A stretch of DNA of 64,000 nucleotides, from positions 122,345,394 through 122,409,393 of the forward strand of contig VDFB02252616.1 in assembly GCA_007258455.2 (NCBI GenBank). The letters run 5' to 3'. The DNA comes from Sequoia sempervirens (lineage: Eukaryota; Streptophyta; Pinopsida; Cupressales; Cupressaceae). Below are positions 46,267 through 59,061 of the stretch, piece by piece. The stretch's first letter is position 1. The number at the start of each line of letters is the position of its first letter. The position numbers and the translations under genes are program-made. The notes beneath the pieces were generated by a model. The model saw only the letters and a list, made by a program, of their open reading frames with translations, did not search any database and was not told where the DNA came from.

Positions 46267-46986
46267 TGGAATCGACTAGCCTACAAGAAAAGTGATTGTA
46301 GGGAATTTAGGCATTCAAGAAATGTTACAATAGTAATTACTTGGGGTTGGAGGAAACAAAAAGGTGGATGTTTTGGGTTTTATCCCATTTGTAGGTTATT
46401 TGAATTATAACACCAACAAATTGTTAGTGGTCATTTAGTATGTCTAGAAGGGATAAACAATTTTCCTAAATATAACATTAAGGAGAAGTTTGAAAAACAT
46501 TGTATGCCATAAGTTAATATTACGAGGGTTTTTGCCAGTCTTTTGTTTGTTATTATGGTAGCATAAATAATAATCATTTTTTGTGAAATATCCATATTAA
46601 CGGGAAAGTTGGGATCTATGATTTAAGACTCATCAAATTGTAATAGCATAACATTTAATTGAAATGATATGCAAGTGTAAATTTTAAGAGAATAAAAGTA
46701 TGGACTAACTCCAACATCATAGCATTATATTAAGAGGATATGCAATTATCAATTCGAAGAGAGCAAGTAATTTTTTATTTTTTTGGTTATATATTACATA
46801 GCATAAAAGTAGAGACCCTGCTAGGAACATTAGATAATGAACATAGTAATTTGAAGAACACATACATATTGAGTAGTATAGGCAAGAGGGCACATATTAT
46901 GTACATGTATATGTACTTGTTAGCTACATAGCATCAAAATATAGGCCTTTCAATTGGCCTAAGATTATAAACATATGTATTTTTAC
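46267..46986. other. AT-rich unrecognised stretch
   Basis: No domain, tandem repeat or transposon end was recognised. It may contain the 5' end of the Helitron, but no terminal motif can be assigned. Confidence 0.4.
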
Positions 46987-49900
46987 AAAGGTTGTATAGC
47001 AACAAGTTAAAGTAAATGATCAGATATTGTGTAGGTACACCTAATATGCATGTACCAGAGAGGATGTTCCATCATTTTGGTATTGGTGATCATAATAGAT
47101 TTCTCTAAGGAAATTGAAAAGGCCCTCCAATTTAGTGCTACTCTTTTGGAATGAGGTAAGTGTCTCCTAAATTTGTTCAATGTACACATCTTCTATTGAG
47201 GGTGATGTTTGGAAAATGTCCTTGAATTTATGGAAAATGTTTTTGTAGTTGTTTAGTGATATCATGTGCAACATCAATTCCAATGTTGTCTAGTCCATTG
47301 GTAGATGCATGAGACTCTACCACCATGGGTTGGGAAACTACAGGGACATAGGCTATGTGCATAGTATTCAGTGTATTATCCATCTCCTAGGATGAGTTAG
47401 GTAAAATATTATATAAGTATTAAATTATAATGAACAAGAAAAAAAATAACTTGAAAGTAAATACAATTTACCATAAAAGCTATGGAAATACAAATAACAT
47501 TATAAAAAAGTTAACAACATAGATGCAAATAATATTACATCACTTAGTTTGACATGAACATGCTAAAGAATCACATAAAAAGTAAACGTGCCTACTACCA
47601 AAATTTAGAAAAAAAAATGTTGATAAATAGATTATAATATTTATTGGAATTTGCAAGTGTATATTCCAATCTTGGAGTGAATTTAAACAACCAAAGGAAA
47701 ATGGTACATGTGTCACATTTCTTGACATGGCCTAAGTTTTCAGAGAACACCCAAGAGTGTGGAAGATCAAGTAGAGAAGGATATGGTATATTTTATTTGC
47801 ATATATTTGTATAATACCTAAGACCAATCGATAAGCCATTTAGGTGATAGTGAGAAGCATAGTAAGTGTAAAATTTTATACCTTTATTGGAATGGTAACC
47901 CCAAAGGATTGACAAATTGGATTGTCAAATGTGCCTATTTGTTTGCAATTCAACAAATGAAAGATAATACAAGTTTTACAAGCACATTTCCCTATTTCAT
48001 TTTTTTTTTTTTGGAGGGATGATGCCTTAAAGATTAATGATGTGGTTCACTATAAATTGTTGTACATAGATGAAAAGAGAGAAATTATAATGACGCTAGT
48101 TGGACTAGTCTTAGAGTTATATTTTAATATCATAGTGTTTGAACGTTGATATAAAGGTACAAATCTAGAACAACCATTGCCCTATTGCATTTTTTTTTTA
48201 TATGGACAATGCCCTAAAGATGAATGATGTGGTTCACTATAAACTTCGAACAACTTAAATATTTTATTCCACTATAATCTTTGAAGAGGTGAGAAAATTG
48301 TGAAAGCTACTGAAAAGTGATATTCGTATAGATAATATTGGGTGTAGAGCATTCACTTTGTTTTGGCATCATAAAAATTGCTTTGAAATTCATGTAAACA
48401 CTTAGAGATCTTTGAAAAAGAAGGAAAATTGTAAACCCTTACAGGACTAGAATTAGCTCACCTCTAATAGGTAATTTCTTCAATTAAATCATATTATTTC
48501 TATTCTTATTTTTTGTATTAAGGATTTGCTTTTATTGTTTGTGTTCTTTGTTTGATTTGGTCATCACATAGAATGGCTCTTCTCCTTACTTTGGTGCCCA
48601 TGTGGCATGTGTAGCCAATAGAATTAAAAAATTCCCAATTCACAATCAATGTATGCACCTATCATTTTCTTGATAATGATGGAAATAACACACTTCATGG
48701 TTGTTTATATTTTGTTTTATGTGAGTTTTGTTGGAGAAAAAAATTGTTAGGATAAATGATTTTTTTTTTTAATAATCTTTGTGGTATTTCACAAGAGGAA
48801 TTAGGGGCTTTGACAAGGTGCTATGGACTTGCAAAGAAAAGAAATGGGGAAATATACATCTATTTAGTTCACCTACCCTAGCTATGATGGAGAAAAAGGT
48901 AAAACAAACTTAAAAAGCATAGATTAGAACCTTAATAATAAGGTGGGGGCTCTAAAATATTCAACTTTATGATGTATATGTGAAAGAACAAAATCTTAGG
49001 AAAGACTTGTAAAATGTTTGTTTGAAGAGGAGGAAGGTAAATTGTTTGAAAAAATTCCCCAAGAAAATTCCCATGTTCATGAGGCATCTATATAGAAAAA
49101 CAAATGAAATGATAAATAGAAAAGGTTGCGCATGGAATTGGATATGGTAAATTTCCAAATATAAAGGTTTTACAGATGTTGGAAGGCTTACGCTTGGCAC
49201 AAGCTAAGTGAAACATTTGATTAGATATTTAATGCCACAAACTAGGATATGCAACATGCCAAAAATGTGTGGGTTAAAGCAATAAATAGAGGGAAAATAT
49301 ATGTGGGGAACTTTGTATAAAAAAATTGCAATAAACAGGTCATTGTTGCGTGGGTTTTAGCATGGAAATTTTTCAAAAAACAAAGAGGTTGCAATGATGT
49401 GAAAATTGATGGGCCTGCAACATGTTGATTATGTGTTTATTATAATACTCAATATAGTTTTTGTTGATTTTATTGTTTCTGAAGTTGGATTGATTTTAGC
49501 TTGACAGAATTAACAAAAACAAAAAAAGGATCCTTTTGAAAATATAATTAATTGGAAAGTAGCACGGGAAAAGCCTACACTTTCTTTTTTATCTTTCATT
49601 TTTGGTAATGAAATAAAATATCAATTGCACAAGAGGGTAACATGTCACTAGAAAAACGTCATTGTGATTTCATATAGAGAAGCATTTTGTTCTTTTAGAA
49701 CATCCATTTTTTTAATTTCTAGAAGCTCTTCCTATAATCTTGTTCTTATTTATGTCACCCCCAAAAGAGGGAAAAAATTAATTGAATTTGAGCTATATAA
49801 ATTCAATACCCTAATGTCTTTAAAAACTTGACTTATTTCTAAAGCAAAAAGATAAAAACTACCAACTGTTCAAACTATGAAAACAATGTTTATAGGAATG

Positions 49901-51920
49901 ATTTACAGTACCTTTGTTGTTTCTTGTAGGTTGTATGCCTTATGATAAGATTAGAAACCTATTAAACTATGATCTTTCTAAAGCTGAGAAAGTGGAGAGC
50001 AATATTACAAAGATTGACCCAGGAAGAGATAACAAAAGAGTTAATTTAGGGTTAAAACAAAAAGAAATTTTTAGGCGTACGTGTAGAGGCTGAGAGAAAT
50101 TGACCTGGGCATGTACAAGATGAAGCCATGGAAAATGAATTACCTCAAGATTTTGTAGAAATGCTCTCAAGGATTTGTTTCTATCAACAATTTAAATGCA
50201 TGAACAAGGTAGATATTTTTGACACTAACTCCCATCCACAAGTAAATCCATGAAGAAGGAAGAAGGCGGTGAACGAGAGAAAATGTAATGCAGAGGGTAC
50301 ACAACTCCCATCCATACTAAATCCATGAATGAATTTGACACCAACTCCCATCCATGGGAAAACTCATGAAGAAGGCAGAAGGTGGTGAATGAGAGTAAAT
50401 GCCATGTAGAGGGAACACAACTCCCATCCACAGCAAATGCATGAATGAATGATCAAGATGTATTCGATGGTCTTGCATCCTTTCTCCTGCAATAATAACC
50501 ATGGATAGATAAAACAAAGCTAGAAAACTTTATTGAGGGGATGGAGATGAATTAAATGCAAGTGGAATTGATTGTCTACAAATTTTTACTATGCTGACCT
50601 ACTTGCCTCTGATCATCAGTTACCAAAAAATGAACTACCTTACAATGTCGCGCCTCTGTGTTTTTTAGATGATGATGGAAAAAAATAGCTTTCGAAGCTC
50701 AAATAATGACACACATTCAGCCTAACAAAAGATTAATTTTCTAAGATCAAAACTACTTTAAAAATATGACAATAAAGACCACCATTATTTAATAATAAAT
50801 AAAGGGTATGTGTAGGATTGTGAGGCCCAACCCTATCTATAGATTTTGTCACACCTTGATAAGTTTAAATTGATGATTTAACCTAATTCCATGTTTAATA
50901 TTTTGATTTTAGTATTAACTATTGTAAATGATTATTGTGAGAAATTCTCTTCATTAAATGAAAATGAGAGAACTGTTAGGAATGAATGTGAGAAGATAAT
51001 ATTTAGATTCTTGAACAAGTATCAGATGAAGAATACACTTAGATCGATATGAGCTAAGAAATTTTGTGTATCTAATATTAGTTTGAATCTCGCTAATAAG
51101 TTTCATGTTACTTGGGAAATGATAATAGGTAGGAATAAAGTAGGACTTTGGAAGATCAGGGAGAAGTTTCTAGAAGGATCACTAGCCAAGAATCATCAAG
51201 GTAAATTTAAAAGATGACTCTAATCAATTAGAGGTATACCTAAGGAAGGGTAATTTGAGGAAAAATTATATAAATTAGATATCAAGTTGAATGATAAATT
51301 TTATTACAGGAAGGAGTGTCCAAGAGTAAATTTAGTAGTGTAAATAAAGTATTTAGCTAAGGTTAGGTTTCCATTATTATTTAATGAATGCTCAAAGTTT
51401 CCATCTTTTATAGGGAAAGGAAATGAATATATATGTGTACTATGATTTACTAACTATTGAATTGATCTTATTGATATTTTGAACAGGTATTTATTATATT
51501 TCTAACCTAACATGTATTTGGAAAAATGCATATGAGAGTAATGCCAAGGGTAAAAGGGAGAACAATCTAGACCCAAGTCAAATATCTATCTTTTGAAATT
51601 TTGATTTTTGACCCTATGACTTGGGAGGTAATTAGGGTTTTGTTTATGTTGTAATTGAGTGGAGGGTTTTAATGATTGGTGGCTTAGTGTAGGTACTTTT
51701 TGGATCCTTATTGATTATACTCATGTGGTTAAGAGTGTAAGATCTATTAGGGTTTTCAAATCCTTAGTTAGGTCTTGAATTTCGAATTGGCCTTTAAAGT
51801 TGTCTTTTTAGGGTGTTGTATGGTCAATTTCTTTGATATTAGTGCAAAAATAGACCCCTAAGGCCTATACCTATGGAAGGGGGACCTTTTGGACATGTGA
51901 CTTTGTCCTTAGGGCATGAT
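46987..51920. repeat. First copy of a ~4.9-kb segment repeated after the gap
   Basis: It is collinear with 59062-64000. The only differences I see are a 5-bp indel (near 47955/60040) and three substitutions (51171/63251, 51570/63650, 51711/63791). The content is AT-rich and non-coding as far as I can tell. Short open frames occur but match no family I know and lack support. Confidence 0.95.
50221..50455. repeat. Tandem repeat, two units of ~116 bp
   Basis: Units start 'gacactaactcccatcc' (50221) and 'gacaccaactcccatcc' (50337) and each contains a second 'acaactcccatcca'. The same repeat is present in the second copy at 62301-62535. Confidence 0.7.
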
Positions 51921-53500
51921 ATGACCCTTCAAAAGTCCACTTGAAAAAGTGTGACGAATTTGAGTCCTTGGGAGTTGGGAGAAGTGACTTGTCACTCTCC
52001 CACCACTCCCCAAAGTTCATTAATGAACTTGGGAAGAGCATCAAGGCTTTCACATGTGTGAAGCCACCTTGTAAGGGATGTTGGGTAGAGTGTCATAGTA
52101 CATTCCCCATCTCCCCAAAAGTCTCACACATGTGTGAGAACTTGTGGGGATGTGTGTTGAAAGATTAAATGAGAGAGTGACAAGTGTCTCTCTCTCATTC
52201 AAGTGAATTCAATTGAATTTCTATATACATGGATGCAAAAGAGAAAATGGATGTTACCCACTTCTCCTCTTGGAGAATTATTTTTGGAAATGGAAAAGTT
52301 TGGGAGAAGGAAAAAGGAAGAAAAATGGAAGAGGAGCAAGGAGCTCTCACATGTGAAGGAGGTGTTCAAGGGGCAAAATAAAGATACGTGATTTCTCCTC
52401 ATTTCTATCAGCTTGTTTGAGTAGGAACTTTGTGTTGTGCTATTTTGTTATGGCTTTCAAATCAAGTGGGAAGTTCAAGTTTATGTATGGGTGAATTTAA
52501 AATTTGTTTAGTGGGTGGATAGATAGTAAAATGGTAGTTAAGCTATTCTCTCACTCTTCCTACCTAAATCAATGGTAGTTGTTTGTTTCTTGCTCGGGGG
52601 TATGGCTAGAGCCCAAGAGGCTTCATGATGCCATTAAGGTAGGGTGGAGAGCAAGCCTTATTTTGTGTGTTACTCATTGCATTCCTAAGTATTGGTTGTA
52701 ATATCAAGGGATACTATATTGTTTAAATGAAAAGAAAAAGTTTTCCCTCTTCAACATGTAAACCATTTATTGCATAGATATTAATGTAGCATTGTATGTT
52801 TAAAGAATGCATTCAACATCTTGTTATGAAGAATAAAAGAATGGGATAGAGCAAGTTGCATCCTTTGGCATGTTATTTGAAATTTCATAGTTGTATTTTT
52901 TTCTTAAAAGAATAGAACAAGTTGTAATTATTGGTATGATTTTTTTGGAAATTTCGTATTCGTATTTTCAAAAAAGAGAATAAATTTGTAATTATTGATA
53001 TGTTCTTGTAATTTCATATTTGTATTTTAAGATATATATATAGAGAGAGCAAGTATCATTGAGGTGTATGATTGTTTTCGCCTCTTGTGTTGTCCTTTAG
53101 AGAAAGAGTTGGAGCCAAGTTCTCCTTGAATGTTTAAAGGCATATTTGTATCTCCCATTGAAACTAACTAAACTAATAGTATGCTCATTTGAATGAAAAG
53201 GAGAGGGATTGGATTATGTGGGACTAAATGTGCATTTAAAAAAATATAACTTGTATATGTGAAGTTCAAGTAAGGAACATGAAATCCATGTACATTTGTA
53301 ATTTAGTGGTATTTGGATAAACAAATCGTACATTCACTTAAGTTAAAGTTAGAAGATCTAATAACTAATCATTTTCAATACTTAAAAATGAAAAAAGTTG
53401 TTTTCTTATCTACAAAATAGTGTAGTAAATGAAGATGAAGAGAATACTTAAATAAATATTTTCTCTATTCAAGTTTATTTATATGTTAACAAGTTTGTAT
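51921..53500. other. Unrecognised, moderately AT-rich stretch
   Basis: It contains small palindromic words such as 'cacacatgtgtg' (about 52125) and a 'gagagagtgaca'/'tgtctctctctc' inverted pair (52170-52198). Two open frames of 60-75 codons start in this part; I recognise no domain and do not call them. Confidence 0.35.
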
Positions 53501-54790
53501 AGATAAATTTATATATATATATATATCAAAGCAATGAGATTCAAGAGATACACATTGAAAACATAAAATAAAAAAATATGAAGTAAATTATTTTATCAAA
53601 ATATATATATATATATAATAAAACATATATAATATTCCTTGAATATATATGCTTTCAATATGTATTATATTTAATATTTAAAACAAAAGGGTTAAAAGGT
53701 TAAAAAGAAGATAGAGATAAGTTTTAAAAACAGTAAAAAAAAAGTAAAATCAATTTAAGAATTAATGAGCCGAGCCCATATGGGACGCAACTATGGGAGA
53801 CTTGCCACCATTTATCTCCGTGTTAAATATTAAGGGCACAGTAAAAAAAGAAAATGAATAAAAATAGCATGATTCAAAGAACAGTAATAAATGAATAATT
53901 TATCTTTCTGTTTATTTATTTATATAACGTTTGAGGTACAGTAATAAATAAACAAAATATATAAGTACAAAGATTTATATAAATAGATATATCCATTTTT
54001 GTGCAGTATGTTATTTAATAGTAGCAAATTTAAAATTGATATTTTTCATGACACGAAAGAGATTTATATAAATAAAAATCTGCTCTCTTTTCATTTCAGC
54101 TATTATCCATTTTTGTGCAGTAAGTTATTTAATAGCAACAAATTTAAAATAGATATTTTTCATGACAGTAAAAAAAGAAGAAACATACAGTAATAAAATA
54201 AAATTCATATTCTATTATCTGTGGTTGATTTGCACACAATAATAAAGAGTTACATATTTAAATATATATAAATATTTACACATTTACATATTTATATATA
54301 TAAATATATATATAACATTCTTTTATATATGAAAGGGCATCAATAAAATAAATAAATACAATCCAACACTCATATTTATGTGTAAAAATATACACATATA
54401 TATATAGTTACAAATATATTTATGTATTACATATTTGCATACATATGTGTATATTTTAATATGATGCATGAGTCATGAAATGAATCCACAAATAAATAAA
54501 TGATATGCAGCAATAAAACTTTGACAATGAAAGTAAGTACTCATCCAATAAATAAAATAAAAATACATATATATTTAAGCACTCAGCAGCGACAAATTAT
54601 ATATGGAAAAATGTAAGTAGTAAGGGAATGAAACAAGGGATTATATGCATTTAAGTGAAATAAATAAAGAATATATGAGTTTATGTACAACAAAAATGAT
54701 GGAGAATATTAGAGATATACTAAAGATGGAATCCTAAAATCTATAAAAAAAAATGAATGGCATTTTTTTTTTATGTCAATTTTACAACAG
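53501..54790. repeat. Very AT-rich region with microsatellites and a ~114-bp duplication
   Basis: (AT)n runs occur at 53510-53526 and 53601-53618 and around 54260-54320. A direct duplication places 'atccatttttgtgcagta' at 53991 and 54105, continuing for about 75 bp. The word 'acagtaa' is unusually frequent. No gene is seen. Confidence 0.6.
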
Positions 54791-54866
54791 TAAAAAGATT
54801 GAAATAATTAAAACTTAAACCCTCTTAGCCACCACTCATGTCTTTTCTAGCACCAACTCATTTTAC

Positions 54867-54896
54867 CTCGGCATTCTGCACATCGACTTCTTGGAC
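54867..54896 (-). CDS. Candidate 30-bp micro-exon of an unidentified host gene
   Basis: On the minus strand a 30-bp, GC-richer block is flanked by TTTACAG upstream and GTAAAAT downstream, both good splice-site matches. In one frame it reads VQEVDVQNAE. Upstream (54959) a strong donor GAG|GTAAGA closes a possible leader exon. I do not recognise the peptide and no further exon is visible towards lower coordinates, where the DNA is very AT-rich. This is a weak proposal; chance splice-like sites are possible. Confidence 0.2.
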
Positions 54897-55107
54897 CTGT
54901 AAACAACACGTCTGAGAAGAAACTCTTCTTTATAGCAAAAGAATATTTGTTGATCTTACCTCAAAAAAAATAAAAAAAATAGACAAATAAAATGAAATCT
55001 TTAGAGCAAAAATGCTAGGAAGAAACCCTCCTTTATGCCCTCCCTGCAGTAAATAAATACAGAGTACCTCTCCCCTGCATTTCCGCGAGGGAAATAACGA
55101 ATGAAGC

Positions 55108-55155
55108 AAAATGATTAGGGTTAGTGCTTGTATGTAATTAATTAGGGTTTCCTTA
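55108..55155 (-). promoter_or_regulatory. Two telo-box-like motifs (candidate minus-strand promoter)
   Basis: The minus strand carries AACCCTAA twice (complement of 'ttagggtt' at about 55116 and 55143). Telo-boxes near the transcription start are characteristic of plant translation and ribosomal-protein genes, usually with a leader intron. They lie upstream of the candidate leader exon and micro-exon on the same strand. Confidence 0.3.
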
Positions 55156-55807
55156 CATATATACTTTTTCTTTTTCTATTTCTTTTTTTTAATATGAGTA
55201 TAATCTTATATATTTTAAGTTAATAAATGCAATTAGTTAAGATTAATTCTTTTTCAACAATATATGTTGTTTCTAGGATCTTATTAAGTTGTACACATTA
55301 TTTAAATATGAATATATTTCAAGCGTAATTAAAATTATTAAATCGATAGATTATTATTAATTAAATATAAAGTTTGATTATCTAAATAGGAAGAAGAAAA
55401 AGATAAATTGGTGTTAAAAAAAGAGAGAGAAGTAAATAAGCATTTTATTTACTTGCCAGCTATAAATTTATAAGTATATTATAGAAGTACTTTAATGGGA
55501 TAGAAAATAATAAAACTTAATGTTATATTAATCTAATTAAATTAAGGATATTATAAATTAAAGGGGATTCAAATTCATTAATGAATTTTAATGTATTAAA
55601 AATTTAGAAGTTTAGCTTAGCTATATTAGTTAGAAGTTTAAAATTAACCTCAAGATTGTGAACTCCCCAAATAGTAAAATTAACCATTTGTTTGTGGTTG
55701 TGAGCCCAGAATCAAAATGTAGCATGACAAAAAAATATCAAATTAAACTTAATTAGTATTTAAAAAATAATTTAAGAGTTTCTATTGGTAGGTGTTTGTA
55801 TGAAACC
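55156..55807. other. AT-rich unrecognised stretch
   Basis: No coding domain, tandem repeat or transposon end was recognised. Confidence 0.35.
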
Positions 55808-55827
55808 TAGGTGCATCAGAACTAAGG

Positions 55828-55847
55828 AATTTTGTTTTTTTGTTTTT

Positions 55848-55887
<40 letters not shown>

Positions 55888-55944
55888 TTTTTTTTTTTTT
55901 TTTTTTTTTGCATTTTTTTTTTTTTTTTTTTTTTGTTTTTTTTT
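55828..55944. repeat. Long interrupted poly-T tract (~117 bp)
   Basis: It is almost pure T with a few G or C interruptions. It could be the poly(A) tail of a minus-strand retroposon, but nothing recognisable adjoins it. The open frame through it (Phe-rich) is spurious. Confidence 0.8.
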
Positions 55945-58389
55945 CTAGGTTGTGTCTTGATGTGGATAAATGTGCAAACCTCCTTGTGGTTGCTAGAATA
56001 AAATATTATAATGAAAATCCTAGATGACTTACCTTGTATAGAAAAGGAGGATATAGAAATTAATATCCAACCTAGTTAGAGTTGTGATGCACCTAATGGT
56101 CAAAGATTGAATGAAATCCATGGTTCAAACAAATGTTTTATTGAAAGCATTTGATCTTTAAGAATTAATCATACAAAATAGGTTCTCTTGATTTAAGTAA
56201 AGAAGGTGGAGGACTTAGTCTAGCTAACAAGGGTTAAGAGGTTAATCTAGTCTTTTGGCATTAAACTTATTAAAACTTAAAAAGGTATAATTCAGTTCTG
56301 AAACATAGTCTTTTTATAAAGTGCAAAAATAGTGTTATAAGACATCATAATGTGTATTAATAAAGAAACATTATTTTGTTGCCTTCCTTAGTCAATAATT
56401 ATAAAATACAATAGTAATGCTACTTCTTGAAGTTATGGTTGTTTTGGGAGCAACATATTTTCTTACATGAACCTTAATAAAAATAAAGAATAGAAGTTAT
56501 ACTTTTGAATATTTATCACTAGATAAAGGAAGGAACTATATGAACCTCTAAAGGGGATTAATGTGTTAAAGGTTGTGGTTGAATAAGGTTAGATCTCTAA
56601 AACATTAAATTGATTAAATCAATTTGACAACAAGAATGAAAAAAAAAAAAAAAAAAACCACAAACAGTGTATTATGAGGAACTTGAGCAATCATAGAGTT
56701 AGATTTAAACTCTTAACAAAGATTAAAACTAAACCTTTAGGGTGTAGGTTGTTTGACAAAAATAAATAAATTAAGGACTTGTTTACAAATTGGTATTAAT
56801 ACATGCATGAACTAAGAATCTTTTACACCTTGATCACGGAATTTATAGGCCCTATTCTATTACCCAAAGGTATTGATTTACATATAAGTGTATAAGGGTT
56901 AATCTCATGAAGCAGCATACAATTCACTTTATGGTTGGTAAGAAAAAAAAATTTCATGTATGATGGCATCAACTAAGGATAAAAGCCTTGCAATGCATAG
57001 TAATCCAATTTTTAAAAGTGGTCAAAATCATATTTTAGCTTGAATTAAATGGGTGAACTTTAAGTTATCCTAACACTTTTGCAAGTAAACAAAGACTTAG
57101 TGAATGTAATAGAAATACAAAAACTAATAAATCTTGGAGTTGTTTTACCAATAGACTAAAATAGCAAATGATAGAACATGATTCAAGTCATAGGTGAGAA
57201 TGTATAGAAAGTTGCAACTAAGTTAAGATTGGTGAAAATTGAATTAGATATTGTATAAATAACTTAATTCTAGAAAATTAAACATACCTTTGTGATGAGA
57301 CCATATCAAAATGTGAACTTGATGTTAAAACTTTATCTAGAATGCATGCTATTACTACTTTCCTTATAAATGAGCTAATAAATAAAGTCTTGTTGGAGCC
57401 AAAATAGGAAATGATTGTATGTCTAATATGAAGTAATAACATATTCAATTAGGTGTTGACCTTTAAGGTTGTGTATATGTCACAAGAATTGAAGATTCAA
57501 TTGTTTGAATTTAAAAATTGGGTGAGGAATTATGTAAAAAATTTAGTGAATTGAATGATTGAGAAGCTAAATGGTATCATCAAGGACATGAAAATTTCCA
57601 TGAAAGACTCCCAACTGATGTTGTGCATTTCTAGATACCAATGACTAGTACTCTTGAGGAAAATATGTGTGTGTGTGTGAAAGAGAAGCACACTGGAGAA
57701 AACTTAGAGGTAGGAATTGATACTCATTGTATGTCTTTGTACCTTAAGAAGTTAGAAATAATTGTGATTACAAAAAAATTATGATTATAACATGTGATTA
57801 AATGAGTCAACGTTAGGTAGTGAAATGCAATATTTGTTTAAAAATATATATAGATTAATGAGTTGTGAAAATTATTATTCTATGATTTATCATGTGTTTT
57901 ATGAATTGAGTGTGCTTTCTTCTCTTGTATTATAATGTTTCAAAAGAAAATGATTGATTAACTTCTTTATTGAGTAGAAAACATTCTTTATCATGTTGCA
58001 AAATATATATAATGGAATTACCATATGGATATGTTAGTGAACATGTAACAAACATAGTTGAATGAAAGAGGAAGGACAATATGGATTCAAATATAGAAAA
58101 CCAATATTGATCATATATGTGATGTTGGACAATGGATTAGTAAGATAAAAGTATGATATACCATGTATTGTTAAACCTAAGAAAATGGAGTACTACCTAG
58201 GCTATAGTTGTGCATCGTCTAGTGATTTCCTTTACATATGCAAAGTGAGTAGAGATTTACAAAATTGAGAAGAAAAGTGAATTTCACCTAAAGAAAATGG
58301 AGTGTATTTAAGTACATTGATTTTGCTATGTTATATGAAAAATTTCATAGAGTGTATTGTGTTATGCCATGTGATGTGAAACCAGTAAA
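55945..58389. other. Unrecognised AT-rich stretch
   Basis: A 20-A run is at about 56640 and a short (GT)n at about 57665. No reading frame with recognisable domains was found on either strand. Confidence 0.35.
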
Positions 58390-58650
58390 TGTGTTGTGCC
58401 CCAAGTATGAGATACAGGGTATCCGACTTGGGATAAGGGTGGTGGACGTCTAGTACGATCCCCTATGTGTACCCTTTGTGATGGTCCATTGTGTAAGTTA
58501 GCTAGTTAAGAAATGATGTAAACATGATATGTGTGGACGTGTGTTTATTAAAAGCAATGTGATGTATTCCTTTGTGTTAGTCTTGTTTGTATGTTAAATG
58601 TGTACCCCTAGCGTTTGGTTCCCCCCTAATGGGAGTGTGATGCCAGCTAG

Positions 58651-58657
58651 TATAAAT
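58651..58657 (+). promoter_or_regulatory. TATA box in the possible LTR
   Basis: TATAAAT followed by AGGGG, in a GC-richer context than the surrounding kilobases. Confidence 0.4.
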
Positions 58658-58876
58658 AGGGGTTGAGAGGCACATGGTCTACCATCATGAGATTACGAGG
58701 TCAGGGTGTTGTCCCTAATCCTGATAAAGGATCTATGTCAAGTCATTGTAATCTTCCCATGGATGTTGACCGTGGCCTACTCCCCCACATATGAGAGCCA
58801 CACTTGTTGGTTCATAGTGCAAACCTATTCCTTGATGTTTATAACCCATGGGTAAAGGATGGAATAACATGGACTA

Positions 58877-58961
58877 CCAGTGATTCATAATTATGTGGTC
58901 AGGGACCACCAGTTACTCATATTCATGTGGTCAAGGAACACCAGTGCTTCATGTTTATGTG
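58877..58961. repeat. 32-bp minisatellite running into the gap
   Basis: Units start at 58877, 58909 and 58941 ('ccagtgattcat', 'ccagttactcat', 'ccagtgcttcat') and contain 'tgtggtca'. The third unit is cut after 21 bp by the Ns, so the contig ends inside this repeat. Confidence 0.75.
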
Positions 58962-59061
58962 NNNNNNNNNNNNNNNNNNNNNNNNNNNNNNNNNNNNNNN
59001 NNNNNNNNNNNNNNNNNNNNNNNNNNNNNNNNNNNNNNNNNNNNNNNNNNNNNNNNNNNNN
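58962..59061. other. Assembly gap of exactly 100 N
   Basis: A round 100-N block is a conventional scaffold gap of unknown real length. Open frames that run into it are artefacts. Confidence 0.98.

Larger units (their letters stand above)
58390..58961 (+). mobile_element. Possible LTR start, cut by the assembly gap
   Basis: From 58390 the composition changes to GC-richer sequence starting TGTGTTGTGCCCCAAG. A good TATA box (tataaatagggg, 58651-58662) follows about 260 bp later. This resembles the U3 region of plant Gypsy-type LTRs. The other end, a duplicate copy and coding regions are not in the window. Confidence 0.35.

Noticed and set aside
51941..52168. 75-codon open frame with several Cys and His residues
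   Set aside because: No recognised motif, no conserved relative in the window and no splice or promoter context; too short to support.
55785..56027. 80-codon Phe-rich open frame
   Set aside because: It is a translation of the poly-T tract.
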